DNA from: Paracamarosporium sp. OC-R06-R3
Lineage: Eukaryota; Ascomycota; Dothideomycetes; Pleosporales; Didymosphaeriaceae
Assembly (NCBI GenBank): GCA_019828545.1
Contig: JACVRA010000258.1
Coordinates: forward strand, 62,001-126,000
DNA: 64,000 nt
Reading direction: 5' to 3'
Shown: piece by piece, positions 1-9,978 of the stretch
How positions within the stretch are numbered: the first letter of the stretch is position 1
Layout of the letters: the number at the start of each line of letters is the position of its first letter
Made by a program: the position numbers and the translations under genes
Notes under the pieces: model-generated
The model's input: the letters and a program-made list of their open reading frames with translations, nothing else
The model's database searches: none
Told to the model about the DNA's origin: nothing

Positions 1-473
1 TAGACTTATTTGCCCAACGAGAACTGAAGCAAACATTCGACGGAATTAAGGTGAATGAGCATAGCATTGTTTGATCTTAGTCTATTGGTCCGATTTTTGT
101 GAGCGTCAAGGTCAAGTATCTAGATGCTTATCATCGCTAGTCTCAACCAGAAGCCTAGTCTATCATATCTAATGTGCACGTAATGATTCCATCCCGGCTG
201 GTTACGAAAGTGCATAATTGTATTTATTCGCCCTTGTATAACGCTTGCTAAAATCCGAATCAATTTTGGTTCGTTCTTTCGGTTGTCGAATCCTGCGCCA
301 AATCAACAGTTGTCCCTGGAACTTCCTTGAGCTCAGCATCTCACAATGCCTCCCATGCCAACGCTATAGGGGGTTTTATTGAAGTCGTCCAGCTTATTTA
401 GAGCTGAATGGATCGTCGGCAAAACTACACAAATCAGGTCAACCTCTTTCTTGTCAATGTTGTGTGTATAATC
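1..473. other. Intergenic, no gene seen
   Basis: No open frame with a credible ATG, domain or splice structure is visible. The stretch is mildly AT-rich. It lies downstream of the small secreted protein gene, which is read leftward, so its first part probably holds that gene's 3' untranslated region and terminator. Confidence 0.5.
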
Positions 474-656
474 CTACAAAGTGTTCCCAAGCCCGTCATC
501 GCAGACAAGCCTGCCCTGCACTTCATTGCATTGGGCTCCATCCAAGACGAATCTTCCTCCAGCAACTTCTTTTGCATCCACGGGTGTGGCAATCGGTGCG
601 GCAAAGGTGACGGCGAGAAGGGCGATCAACGCCGCGATAAACGAAAATGGCCTCAT
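474..656 (-). CDS. Small secreted protein, effector-like candidate
   Basis: Sixty residues in one exon. Residues 1-20 form a clear signal peptide: MRPFS start, hydrophobic core FIAALIALLAV, small residues before the likely cut near FAAP or PIATP. The mature part is only about 40 residues and has two cysteines (in AQCNEV and LVCDDG) that could form one disulfide. No enzyme motif is present and I recognise no family. Small size, secretion and isolation in a gene-poor stretch with broken gene relics fit the loose definition of a candidate effector or small secreted protein, but a peptide this short can also be a chance frame. An overlapping forward frame of 88 codons has no such features and was not chosen. 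Confidence 0.5.
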   Translation of the reverse strand: MRPFSFIAALIALLAVTFAAPIATPVDAKEVAGGRFVLDGAQCNEVQGRLVCDDGLGNTL

Positions 657-1032
657 GATCAGAATGTAATTTGATCAAAGTCGGACTGAAGATCGAAGTA
701 AGAAACGAAGTTATCGAAAAGTTGAGAAATTGAGGAGTGTTCGAATGGTATAATTGACTGTGTTGAGGCAGGATGCTGCCTTACAATAGTGAGAATGGTG
801 GGCTAGCGTGATGTTTGAGGAACAATATCCGAGTCATGTGCACGACTGAAACAAGGATGAAACTATGGCGAGGTCGGTTAGCCTACCTGGCACGTACATG
901 TGTTTTATCGCTTCTATCCTAGTATTCAGTACACACAACAGAAACATTAATATAGCAAGTCATATACCACAATAAGAGGGTTTTTGCCTAATGAAATGGA
1001 GATGCTAACCCAAACCAACCATCGCCGACTCT

Positions 1033-1400
1033 TTACTCCACACCGCTCTCCCTCGCTAACATCGTCAGTCGCGCATCATACTCAGCCAGTGTCAGCACGT
1101 TGCCGAGATAATTAGAAGGGCCAAAGTGGATGATAGGGCCAGACTCACTTCCACCGTGCTTTTGTTCTCGTTTGGCGGTGCCGTCGACAAATTGGGATAA
1201 CCTTCACAGCTAACGCGATAACAACGTCGCACTCTTTGTAACCATACTGATTATCTGACACACCCCTGTCGCTGCCTATACCTGATTCTTACCAGCCTCT
1301 TCAACCGATATCGGATCCGAAATTGTGTAATTTTCCAAAATATCACAATGGTGATCAGAAAGGAGATTCGAGAATCACTTTTGAAATTCTGGATGTAATC
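1033..1400 (-). pseudogene. Relic of an unidentified gene (3' end)
   Basis: Reading leftward, the last piece gives an open stretch ending in a stop at 1033-1035 with ordinary protein composition (for example GPIIHFGPSNYLGN and EYDARLTMLARE). Just upstream the plausible frame changes by one base, giving NQYGYKECDVVIALAVK. Further upstream, DHHCDILENYTISD is open but preceded by a TGA. Taken together these look like one gene that has collected a frameshift and a stop. A short intron could explain one of the breaks, so a live gene with odd splicing is not excluded. I do not recognise the family. Confidence 0.3.
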
Positions 1401-1588
1401 AACGTAGCTTCGCGTCATCAACTTCTGCTAAGAACAGTCGTAAAGGTCATACTATTAACCTTCATAGCCTTGTCGTCTACTTAATTGTGTTCGTCCTCAC
1501 CTCGCAAGATTGCTGAATTGTTAACTAACGTGCCGTCATCGTCGGGTTAGCCAAAGCTAGATTCGATATCCTTAGTTCCATAGTAGTC

Positions 1589-1885
1589 ATGGCTGCGACG
1601 TTATTAGGCTTTTCGGCGAAAGGTATCAAATCTCTGACGGCAAATCTGGTTCCTGAATTGATCCAGGGTTAGTGGTTGACCACTGTCGTTGCCGCGGTTA
1701 TACTTGTCGTCTCTATCATCACTATCCTCTTCTACACTTGCCGTCTACCATGGTTTTCCAAGAATTTTGCCACATTCTTCTTCGGGCCCATGCAAGTCTC
1801 TGGCGTCGAGACTGCTGTTGCGGTTGCCTGTCCGTTTCTCGCAACGGTGGTGATGTTTTCCGCGTCGCACGGCTTCTCAGCTTGA
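1589..1885 (+). pseudogene. Relic of a membrane protein gene with in-frame stop
   Basis: An ATG at 1589 opens a frame of 27 codons that meets TAG at 1670-1672, then continues open in the same frame for about 70 codons to a stop at 1883-1885. The second part contains two hydrophobic segments (TTVVAAVILVVSIITILFY and VETAVAVACPFLATVVMF), as in a small integral membrane protein. A single C-to-T change in a CAG codon would create this stop, so RIP-type or ordinary decay is possible. The family is not recognised. A chance open frame is the alternative. Confidence 0.3.
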
Positions 1886-2976
1886 AGTTTATCTCGGTTC
1901 GTCTTTACTCTTCTTTTTTCTTTCCAACACAAATTTGAAAGCACTGCGCCTCGTCACAATTATATAATCAGACGAGCTGACTTGGGATGCGACGCAGAAC
2001 GAATGTGTTGCGTATGACGCTCTCCAAGACAATCTCATTTACGAAGAACTTAGTAACAGGTCTCGCATAATTGTCACTTAAGATTTCTGTGGTTTTGCAA
2101 GCCTCAGTGGATTTGGTATTCAGATAGGCGTTCTTGCACAGGTAGCGTCAACTCATAACAGTGAAGTATCTGCTATAGCAGTGTCTTTTGTTGCTAGTGT
2201 TGTTTGTATCGTAGACCTTATGTTAAGCTGAAGGGTGTAAGATGATGACGAGAAGCTGGGTTTGAGTAGCGTGATTGTAATAAGGTATTTTTATAAAGTA
2301 TTTAGTCGTTCTGTTGATATTTCTCGTCTCATGGTCTTCTACAATAAATCACCAGATGCTAATGAACACGCAGATCTCAGTTTCTAGCTATAGTCTATCT
2401 AGGGCATATTCTAAACTTAGCTCAATGTAGATTTCAGGTATACCATTGTTCCTAAGTGTATTCTGAGCGTATAGCCCTAGTAAATATATCGATAGTCCTC
2501 TACTAAGAGTTGCTATTAGCTACTTAGAATTTGTATTTATAATTGTAGAAGAGCTACTGCAGTGTTGAGATTGCCTGAGGTAAGATACGATAGAACCGCC
2601 CCCATGGCGCGTAAACTAGGCGAGAAGGAGCAGTTCGTAGCTGTACGCAACCAATCACTAGGCTTGCCAAGCACAGTGCATTTATCTGTCCTTGGTTCTA
2701 CTCGATTTGGACTGGGCTATAGGCGAGCGCGATCTGGGCAGTATGAGTGGAAGTGAGATTGTTAACATATGCCCCTGCACCACTTTATAGACGATGTCTT
2801 GGCATCTGTGACCAACACTGCCTGGCCCCATGGGGCCACTATTACATGGGACATACTCATGAGCGCGTTACGCCGGTAGGATGGGGTTGTGGTTCGCCTG
2901 GGGCCACGATGTGAGGATACGTATGTATAAGAACCAGACGCTGGGTCATCCTCAGTGAATTGCCAGCATCTATACA

Positions 2977-5852
2977 ATGGCGCGCTCACGGTCGAAGACG
3001 CTGCTTTTGGGTTTCTGCATCCTCTTCTTGTGTTTCGGTAAGCTCCACTGTCTGCGTGGAGGTTATCTTCAGCTCACCATATGCGTACAGCACCCAGGGT
3101 AGACGCCCAAGATTGGACGCAATGGACTCCATGGCGCGAGCTATTGTTAGACACGGGCGCGAGGTATTCTTTTGCTTCAGCGCATCTTCGAAGTCACTGA
3201 CAACTCCATAGGGTTCAGTCAAGAGGTCACACAAAACGTGCGCTTCCCAGCCGGGATTCCATACGCGCCGCTTTGAAAAATGTTCCGCAGACGAGCTACT
3301 TCTGGACGGGTAGACAGTATCCATGTCAAACAAAAGAAGATAACATCATCGGCCTATCGCAGCATATCGCCAAACAACGCCATGGCAGAACACTTGAGAT
3401 GCGGCTTGATGATGCGAAGATTGAAATGCCAGCGTTCGACAGTGGGAAAGAAGCCGAGGAGCTCTGGCAATTTGCATCGAACGAGTTCGCAAAAGAAACG
3501 AGCGGACAGGCTTGGGCCATTATTGGTGATTGTCCAAGACCGAACAATACCTGGGAGGCCATCGAGAAACCAGCACTTATTGCTGGGGGTAGAATGACCT
3601 GCATCTGGGAGTTGAGGCAGGGCACACCTAGCGATCAGTCTTACTGGGTGCCTGAACTGGTGAATACGCAGAACGAAGTTGAATGTGCACCTAAAAAGCA
3701 AGAATATCTGGATCGTGGTATCTGTTTACAATACGATAAAGCTCACTGGCCCGGCGACGGATACATTTGGAAAGGTCCATATGAGACTGACTACTGGGGC
3801 GGCCGCCTGTTTGGAGGTGAATATCAGTCGCCGAGTCAGTCGTACCTCTACACCGGAGAGCGCGACGATTATGGTGGCTGCAGAGGTTGTATGTCCTCGA
3901 AATCCGGAATGCGGACCTGGATCGACGGACACACAAAATGGTGGGTGACATTTACGAGGACCTACCTCGGCTTCTCCTGGGAGGTAAACACAGTGGCAAT
4001 CGGAAGTGTTTCAAACTCGAAGCCATATGCGCAAGTGTGTAACTGGTCACTTCCTCTCCCTAAGAGCAGCATGAACCTTCGCATTTTGCCGCTTGGTGAC
4101 TCCATCACGAATGGCCTCGAGAGTTCAAGTGGTAATGGTTACCGGCAGGATCTCTCCGACTGGATTACGCGGGCGGGTGCCAAAGTGGACTTTGTTGGCA
4201 CGTTGAAAAGTGGCAACATGAGCGATCCGGACAATGAAGGGCATTCGGGGGCAACTATCAATGAGATTGCAGACTTTGCTAATGGTACTTTCAAAGCCAA
4301 ACCGAACGTTGTCCTTTTAATGGCTGGTACAAACGATATCAACGACAACACTGACGTTGGAAATGCGCCCAATCGACTCGCCGTACTCCTCGACAATATC
4401 CTTGCCGCCTTGCCCGATGCCGTCGTACTCGTGGCCGGCATCGTCTTCATAGCAGACAGCCGTGCACAAGCTCGAGGCGAAACGTATAACGATGCGGTAT
4501 CACGATTGGTAGCTCATCGAGAGGGCTTAGGCAAGAGAACCATGTATGTGGACATGAGCTCCTTATGGGGCGACGACTTGGCAGATGGCCTTCATCCTAA
4601 CGACTATGGCTACGCCAAAATGGCCGCTGCGTGGGAATATCATATTAGACTGGCAAGCGAATGGGGATGGGTCGGTGACCCAGTCCCAGGCGAGGACATC
4701 GGTGGAGGTGGTGGTCACAACGTAACATGCACTCATGCTCCCACCTGGCTACCTCAGGGGAAGATCGCTAACGGGGCAGGCCTCGGACCGAACGGAAGGC
4801 TGAGCAATTGCAAGGAGTAGTACGTCGCGCATGAGTTTAGTAGTGTAGTGCTGATCGACTAACCACCTCGCAGTGCAGCCGACACCACGCAGTGTAGCTG
4901 CGATACAACGCCAGGTCCTGTAGCCGCGCTTATAGCTAAACCCTCGGCCGGGTGCGCAGATTTGAACGATAACTCAACAGCGGTGCGATTTGCTGATCTA
5001 AACGGCGATGGGCGCGCCGAGTATCTATGGCTTGACACTCACGGCGCTGTCACAGCCTTCCTCAATCTTGGAGGCGAGGACAGCGGTGCAAATGCTGGAA
5101 AGAGTAAGTTCTAGTGGCCCGACTAATTCTAAGATGTCTGTAGTATATTTCGCTAACAACCCCTAGTTCAATGGTTACCCTCAGGGAAGATAGCCGAAGG
5201 CGTAGGCTCTCGACGTCGCAACATTCGATTCGCAGACCTCAACGGAGACGGCCGCGCAGAATATCTCTCTGTCTCTGATAGTGGCACCGTAGATGCTTGG
5301 TTGAACCTTGGCGGTCCTGACAATGGCCCCAACGCTGCAAAGGTCAGCTGGTTACCGCAAGGAACGATAGCAACAGGCATTGGCAAGGACGGTGAGGGCG
5401 TACGATTCGCGGATCTGAACGGTGATGGGCGTGCTGAGTATCTCTGGTTGGACAAGAGCACTGGAGCTATGACAGCCTACCTCAACCTCGGCGGTCCTGA
5501 CAACGGACCTAACGCAGCCAAAGTACAGTGGTTGGAGCAAGGCGTTGTAGCGACTGGCGTTGCTCCACGAGAGCGCATCATTCTCGCGGACATCAACGGT
5601 GATAAGCGTGCCGACTATCTCGTCGTCGACCCGGATAGTGGCGCGGTTTCCGCCTACTTGAATCTTGGCGGCCCTGATAATGGGCCAAATGCTGCAAAAG
5701 TACAATGGAATCCGATAGGTGTTGTCGCGACTGGTGTTGGAACAGGTGGCCTTGGTATCCAATTTGCGGATTTAAACGGAGATTCGAGGGCTGAGTACAT
5801 CGACGTGACTGCAACAGACAGTGCCATCAATGCATGGTTAAATGGGTGTTGA
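2977..5852 (+). CDS. Secreted SGNH/GDSL hydrolase with FG-GAP/VCBS-type repeats
   Basis: The model joins 2977..3037, 3091..3163, 3212..4819, 4874..5103 and 5167..5852, giving 885 residues. The first exon encodes a signal peptide (MARSRSKTLLLGFCILFLCF); after splicing the likely cut follows APRVDA. Residues about 100-330 are a cysteine- and tryptophan-rich region I cannot place. Residues about 335-535 are an SGNH hydrolase: block I ILPLGDSIT with Ser about 342, GTND, and DGLHPND with Asp about 503 and His about 506. This resembles carbohydrate esterase family 3. The C-terminal third carries five units of an ADLNGDGRAEYL motif, as in calcium-binding FG-GAP/VCBS repeats that form beta-propellers. 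The protein probably acts outside the cell, deacetylating polysaccharides or cleaving esters; substrate unknown. The first two small exons were chosen because they restore both a signal peptide and the reading frame. Confidence 0.85.
4966..5849 (+). repeat. Five tandem FG-GAP/VCBS-like coding repeats
   Basis: Five units of about 56 codons each contain an ADLNGDxRAEYL calcium-loop-like core followed by LNLGGPDNGPNAAK and W-L-P-Q-G. The central three linkers are almost identical at the protein level, while the last unit ends early as AWLNGC. An intron (5104-5166) falls between units one and two. Confidence 0.8.
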
Positions 5853-6371
5853 TTTTGAGGGTGTACTGCTAAGCGCAGAACTGGAAACTCAACCAGAGCC
5901 AAATGAATATATAAATGAACAAAGAACTGAACGAATGACGTTTAAGAGATTGATAACGTGACAATGGCAAAGACGTCCTCTGCCCCAACTTCACGTAGTT
6001 TGTCAGTCCCACGCTGAGTGATCCGGAAAGTAGCAATCATCTTCAACGGAATAGCAATAGCCAACGTTACGGGCTTTCTTGAGTGTGGATTTGAGAAATT
6101 TGGAATGATCCCATTCGGTGATATCCCCGCTGGAGCCGGCGAGAGATTGGTACTCGATAGGATCGTGGCTATGTTTATTAGGGTAGTTGATGAGGTGGAA
6201 TATTTAGATTGTGTTGCATGCAAGACTCCTGCTTTTATCGCACATGCGGCAGCTTTCCCGGGTCCAGAGTTGCATAGTTGGTGGTAGAGATTAGAAGTGG
6301 GCCTGTCTTTGCAGACACACGATTGCTACCTAACTGCCTTTCCTCGCCTATTCTAGCAACTCAATATTTGC
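5853..6371. other. Intergenic between convergent genes
   Basis: The SGNH hydrolase gene ends at 5852 and a dehydrogenase gene read leftward ends at 6372. The stretch should hold both 3' untranslated regions and terminators. A forward frame at 6018-6287 has no domain and was not called. Confidence 0.5.
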
Positions 6372-7426
6372 TCAAGGCAGGCAGTAACCTCCATCGATTA
6401 GCACATCGCTTCCAGTCATGTAGGTACTGGCGTCGCTGGCTAAATACAGGTACAAGCCCTTGATCTCGTTCGTGTGCCCTTGCCTTCCTAGCGGAGTCAT
6501 TCTGTATGCCTCATTGATCACCTTCTCGCCAGCGCCCATCTTGGTATCGAAGAAACCGGGACTAACAATATTTACACGGGCAAAGTCCTTCCATTCGTGA
6601 GCAAGGGACTTGCCAAAATGGTTAATAAAAGCCTTCGTCCCGTTGTAGACAGGTTGGTCGATTGGGACGTTAACAATACGGGCAGACATAGAACTGGTAA
6701 TGATAAGATTACCGAATCCCTGGCGCTTGAAGTGGTGGCCAGCGTATTTAGCACAGTATACAACGCCGTTAACTGGTAAAGTCAGGTTTGGATCAGGAAA
6801 AGAGGAAAATTGCATATGGATAGACGAACCGTTGACAGCCATTTGCTTATCGTACTCGGGGAGCGTCTGCTCAAGAATTGGTTTTGATATTGCCATGCCC
6901 GCATTTGCAATAAAGACATCGATCTTGCCAAAGTCGTTGACAGCCTGATCTATAGCCTTCTCAACAGCCTCGGCGTTTTCAACAGCTACTTGGTACGCCT
7001 TAGTCTTAACATTGAATTCCTTCGCTATTTCTTCGGCTCTTGCAATAGCCGCATTGTTCGAGTTATACCTGAAAGGGTTACAAAGTAAGTGTATTGTTCA
7101 AAAATCAAAGGGATAGGTGAAAGTAGGTGCCCTAGCAAATTGTTGATGTCTGAAACCCTCAAACTCTTGACTCGTGTCTGATATTTAAGACGATTGCCAG
7201 TATAAGCACCCACTTTATGCACTAGCATTGCTTACCATAGTACGACATCTCCACCAGCTTCAGCAATCGCTGTAGCAACTGCGAGGCCTATTCCATCGGC
7301 TGCGCCATTGACGACAGTCACCTTGCCCTTCATCTGGAATTGCTCAAGGACATTGCTAGGAATATTGGGGAAAGGTCTAGGAAACCCTTGGCGTGCAACG
7401 CCGGCTTCTTCGACTGTCATAGACAT
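6372..7426 (-). CDS. Short-chain dehydrogenase, sorbose/xylulose reductase-like
   Basis: Complement of 6372..6772, 6830..7068 and 7236..7426; 276 residues, normal for a classical SDR. The NAD(P)-binding glycine motif is NGAADGIG at residues 40-47, with Asn replacing the usual Thr. NAG is at 119-121, Ser171 is catalytic and Tyr186-x-x-x-Lys190 (YNGTK) completes the active site; the C-terminus GSDVLIDGGY is standard. The overall look matches the fungal Sou2/L-xylulose reductase group, which interconverts ketoses and polyols with NADPH in the cytosol; the exact substrate cannot be told. The 57 nt intron at 6773-6829 is a multiple of three without a stop, so an automatic model could wrongly keep it; removing it restores MAVNVNGVVY. 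The gene is divergent from the next SDR and shares a 526 bp promoter. Confidence 0.85.
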
Positions 7427-7952
7427 GGTGAAAATATGTGATGGGTATCCAAGCGGGAAAATAAGAACAGCACGTCGATAATGCGACAAGGACGAAGAGT
7501 TTTACGAGATCAGGAGCGTAAGTAGTGATAACGGATCAAGTCCGCTGGTCTTTATATTCCACAAGCAAAGAACCTACAGAAGCCATGTGGAGGCGCGGGG
7601 TATGGCGGGGCGAGATGGAGCGAATCGGAGACCAAAAGACCGACGTCATTAGCGCATGTTACCATGTCTCTACAACGCGTACCGCTTAGTCTCGGTAGCC
7701 TGTCGACCGACCTTTAAAAATTTCCGCTTGGTCGAACGCGTGAGTAGCAGATCACAATGACAAGGTATCGGTCGGAAGAGCATACGATGTATCGGACGAG
7801 AACTAACCGAGGTATTTCTGTGATAAGGCCGAGATGCTGCGTCGTGTTCCGGTAGTGATCATTGAACACGAAGAAGCAAAACATTTGAGAAAATTCAGTT
7901 TAGACCTCCAGCCTTCGAAATCATCACCTACTTTCGTTCGCCCACAGAAATC
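7427..7952. promoter_or_regulatory. Divergent promoter between two SDR genes
   Basis: This 526 bp stretch separates two outward-reading dehydrogenase genes, so it must hold both promoters. It contains a Gal4-like inverted repeat (7626-7642) and a TATA-like sequence for the leftward gene (TATAAA on the minus strand, 7551-7556, about 125 bp before its ATG). Confidence 0.6.
7626..7642. promoter_or_regulatory. CGG-N11-CCG inverted repeat, possible Zn2Cys6 binding site
   Basis: CGG at 7626-7628 and CCG at 7640-7642 are separated by exactly 11 bases, the spacing used by yeast Gal4. A Zn2Cys6 regulator is encoded 2-4 kb away. Such a short motif occurs often by chance, so this is only a candidate. 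Confidence 0.35.
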
Positions 7953-8858
7953 ATGGGTTCCGTTGACGAACGCGCCGCGCTTGCGGCCCGACAAATCCCT
8001 GTAATGACATTATCGACTGCTTCGAATCCTCTCACAGCGCCATTACCTCATCTACACGGGTCTCCAGAAGAAAATGCAGTTGAGCGATTTCGCGTAGAAG
8101 GCAATGCTATTTTGACCGGAGGTGCTGGTGCACTTGGTCTCGCGTCCGCACGCGCACTTCTGGAGCACGGGATCTCCTCACTCTGTATATTCGATCTTCC
8201 TAGCACATTCAAGTCATCTGCAACAGAGTTATCGCAACTCCGCGCAGATTACAAATCAAGACAGATATACGAAATATCTGTGGATGTTACCTCGAGCGAT
8301 AACGTCGACAGCGCTACGCAACAGGCAATTGAGAAGATGGGAGGAATTGATGTGCTGTGCTGTTTTGCAGGGATTGTTGGATGCGTGGATTCCCTCACAG
8401 CGACAGCATCGCAATTCCAGAAAGTCATGGATGTAAATTTGCTCGGGTCGTTCCTTTGTGCACAAGCCACAGCAAAGGCCATGATTCAATCTGGCCGAGG
8501 AGGCAGCATCCTCTTCACGGCATCGATCTCGGCGCATCACACCAACTGGCCGCAGCCACAGGTCGCATACAATGTTAGTAAGGCAGGACTCGCGCACCTC
8601 ACACGAAACTTGGCAGCGGAGTGGGCGGTCCATGGCATCCGAGTAAACAGCATCAGCCCTGGATATCTAGACACCGTGCTGAACGCGGGTGATGGTTTGA
8701 AGGGCATCCGCGAGATATGGGCGAGCAATTGCCCAATGGGTAGAATGGGTGACGTGCAAGAGTTGACGGCAGCTGTGGTGCTGCTGAGTAGTAAGCGAGC
8801 CGGGAGATATATCACGGGCGCAGACTTGCTGATAGATGGCGGAGCTATGGTCCTATAG
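7953..8858 (+). CDS. Short-chain dehydrogenase, D-arabinitol dehydrogenase-like
   Basis: A single exon encodes 301 residues. After an extra N-terminal arm of about 45 residues comes the cofactor motif TGGAGALG at 55-62, then CFAG in the NAG position (137-140), Ser191/Ser193, and catalytic Tyr206-x-x-x-Lys210 (YNVSK). The C-terminus ITGADLLIDGG is typical. The sequence style fits the fungal D-arabinitol/mannitol/sorbitol dehydrogenase group, NAD(P)-dependent and probably cytosolic; substrate specificity is inference. It is transcribed away from the other SDR and followed 238 bp later by a small-molecule kinase, which supports a role in sugar alcohol metabolism. The start at 7953 keeps the full N-terminal arm; no better ATG is near the Rossmann fold. 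Confidence 0.85.
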   Translation: MGSVDERAALAARQIPVMTLSTASNPLTAPLPHLHGSPEENAVERFRVEGNAILTGGAGALGLASARALLEHGISSLCIFDLPSTFKSSATELSQLRADYKSRQIYEISVDVTSSDNVDSATQQAIEKMGGIDVLCCFAGIVGCVDSLTATASQFQKVMDVNLLGSFLCAQATAKAMIQSGRGGSILFTASISAHHTNWPQPQVAYNVSKAGLAHLTRNLAAEWAVHGIRVNSISPGYLDTVLNAGDGLKGIREIWASNCPMGRMGDVQELTAAVVLLSSKRAGRYITGADLLIDGGAMVL

Positions 8859-9096
8859 AGCACCTCTTCAAATCAACGTTATTCTTTCTTAAGTTATACA
8901 GTTCCAATTAGTCGATACGCAATAACCAAGCGATTGATTGAAACGCATAATCATGCTTGTATTAGCAGTGTAATACGGAGGGCGAGCAGTGCCGATTTAT
9001 CGGACAACAACAGTCCGATAGCTATAGGCTCAATTGACGTCTTAAACGCTGCTCGTGTCTACCACTTTGTCACACGTACCAATCCAGGCCGAAGAC

Positions 9097-9907
9097 ATGG
9101 TTCAAGCGCCAATAATCAGTAGTCTGAATGAGACAGTGGCCAGGCTAGTGCAACGTATACAAGATCACCTCACCAACGAATCGACCCCTGCAAGTCAACG
9201 CATTCTGATCGCACTTGCTGGCGTCCCCGGTTCCGGCAAGTCGACAGTCTGCGCCGCAGTGCTAGAAGCACTGGACGCTGCGGGTATCATTGGCGCTGCT
9301 GTCGTTCCACAGGCAAGTGTTTCCGTTACCCCAGCAGGTGAAGATCACTGACCCTAGACAGGATGGCTTCCACTACCCCAAAGACATACTTGCCGGTTGG
9401 AAAGATCCGAACTATGCATTTCAAAGGAGAGGAGCGCCTTTCACATTCGACGCAAACGGATTTGTCCAATTCGCCCGCCTACTCAAAAACACAAAGGTCA
9501 CTCTGTCGGACGATCCAAAATCGGTCATCTATGCGCCAAGCTTTGGCCATGCCTTCCAAGATCCTGTTGCAAACGCTATACCGATAACATCCGCGACAAA
9601 GATTGTTATTTTGGAGGGTAATTACACGCTCTTGAAGGAGAACCCCTGGAGCGAAATCGCACAGCTGTGCGACGAAAGGTTGAAACCTCGGCTATGTGGA
9701 AACTTGGATCAACTGCTAATTTAACGCAGGTGGTTTGTCGATACACCCAGATCCGTCGCAAAAGAGCGCCTCATCAGTCGACATATTGCTGCGGGTATTG
9801 AATCAACAAGAGAAGCTGCTGCATATCGTGCAGAGGAGAACGATCTGATAAACGGCGATTTGATCCGTGCATGCATGGTAGAGCCAGACGTCGTGATCGA
9901 AAACTAG
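9097..9907 (+). CDS. P-loop kinase of the phosphoribulokinase/uridine kinase group
   Basis: Joins 9097..9312, 9362..9678 and 9730..9907; 236 residues. The Walker A motif GVPGSGKST is at residues 42-50, and DGFHY at 73-77 is the substrate-side motif of the PRK/uridine kinase superfamily. ILEGNY near residue 155 fits the Walker B strand, and RLISRH with the following arginine-rich helix fits the lid. Close relatives are bacterial FrcK/PanK-like proteins and yeast Yfh7; the substrate of the fungal group is not settled. Intron 1 uses a GC donor (ACAG|GCAAGT), the known minor class. Its place between a polyol dehydrogenase and a Zn2Cys6 regulator suggests it phosphorylates a sugar or a vitamin-like compound, but that is inference. 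Confidence 0.8.
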
Positions 9908-9978
9908 GTACCGACCTCTGTATAGATCCGAGTGATGCGAGTGTCATACATCAAATACAACGAAAGAGAGCGACTGTA

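Larger units (their letters stand above)
657..2976. other. Gene-poor region with two decayed gene relics
   Basis: No intact gene is visible in these 2.3 kb. Two stretches still read as protein but are broken, at about 1033-1400 on the minus strand and 1589-1885 on the plus strand; both are listed separately. Between 1950 and 2560 the sequence is AT-rich with stops in all frames. The last 400 bases before 2977 would hold the promoter of the SGNH hydrolase gene; no strong TATA box was identified there. Confidence 0.45.
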
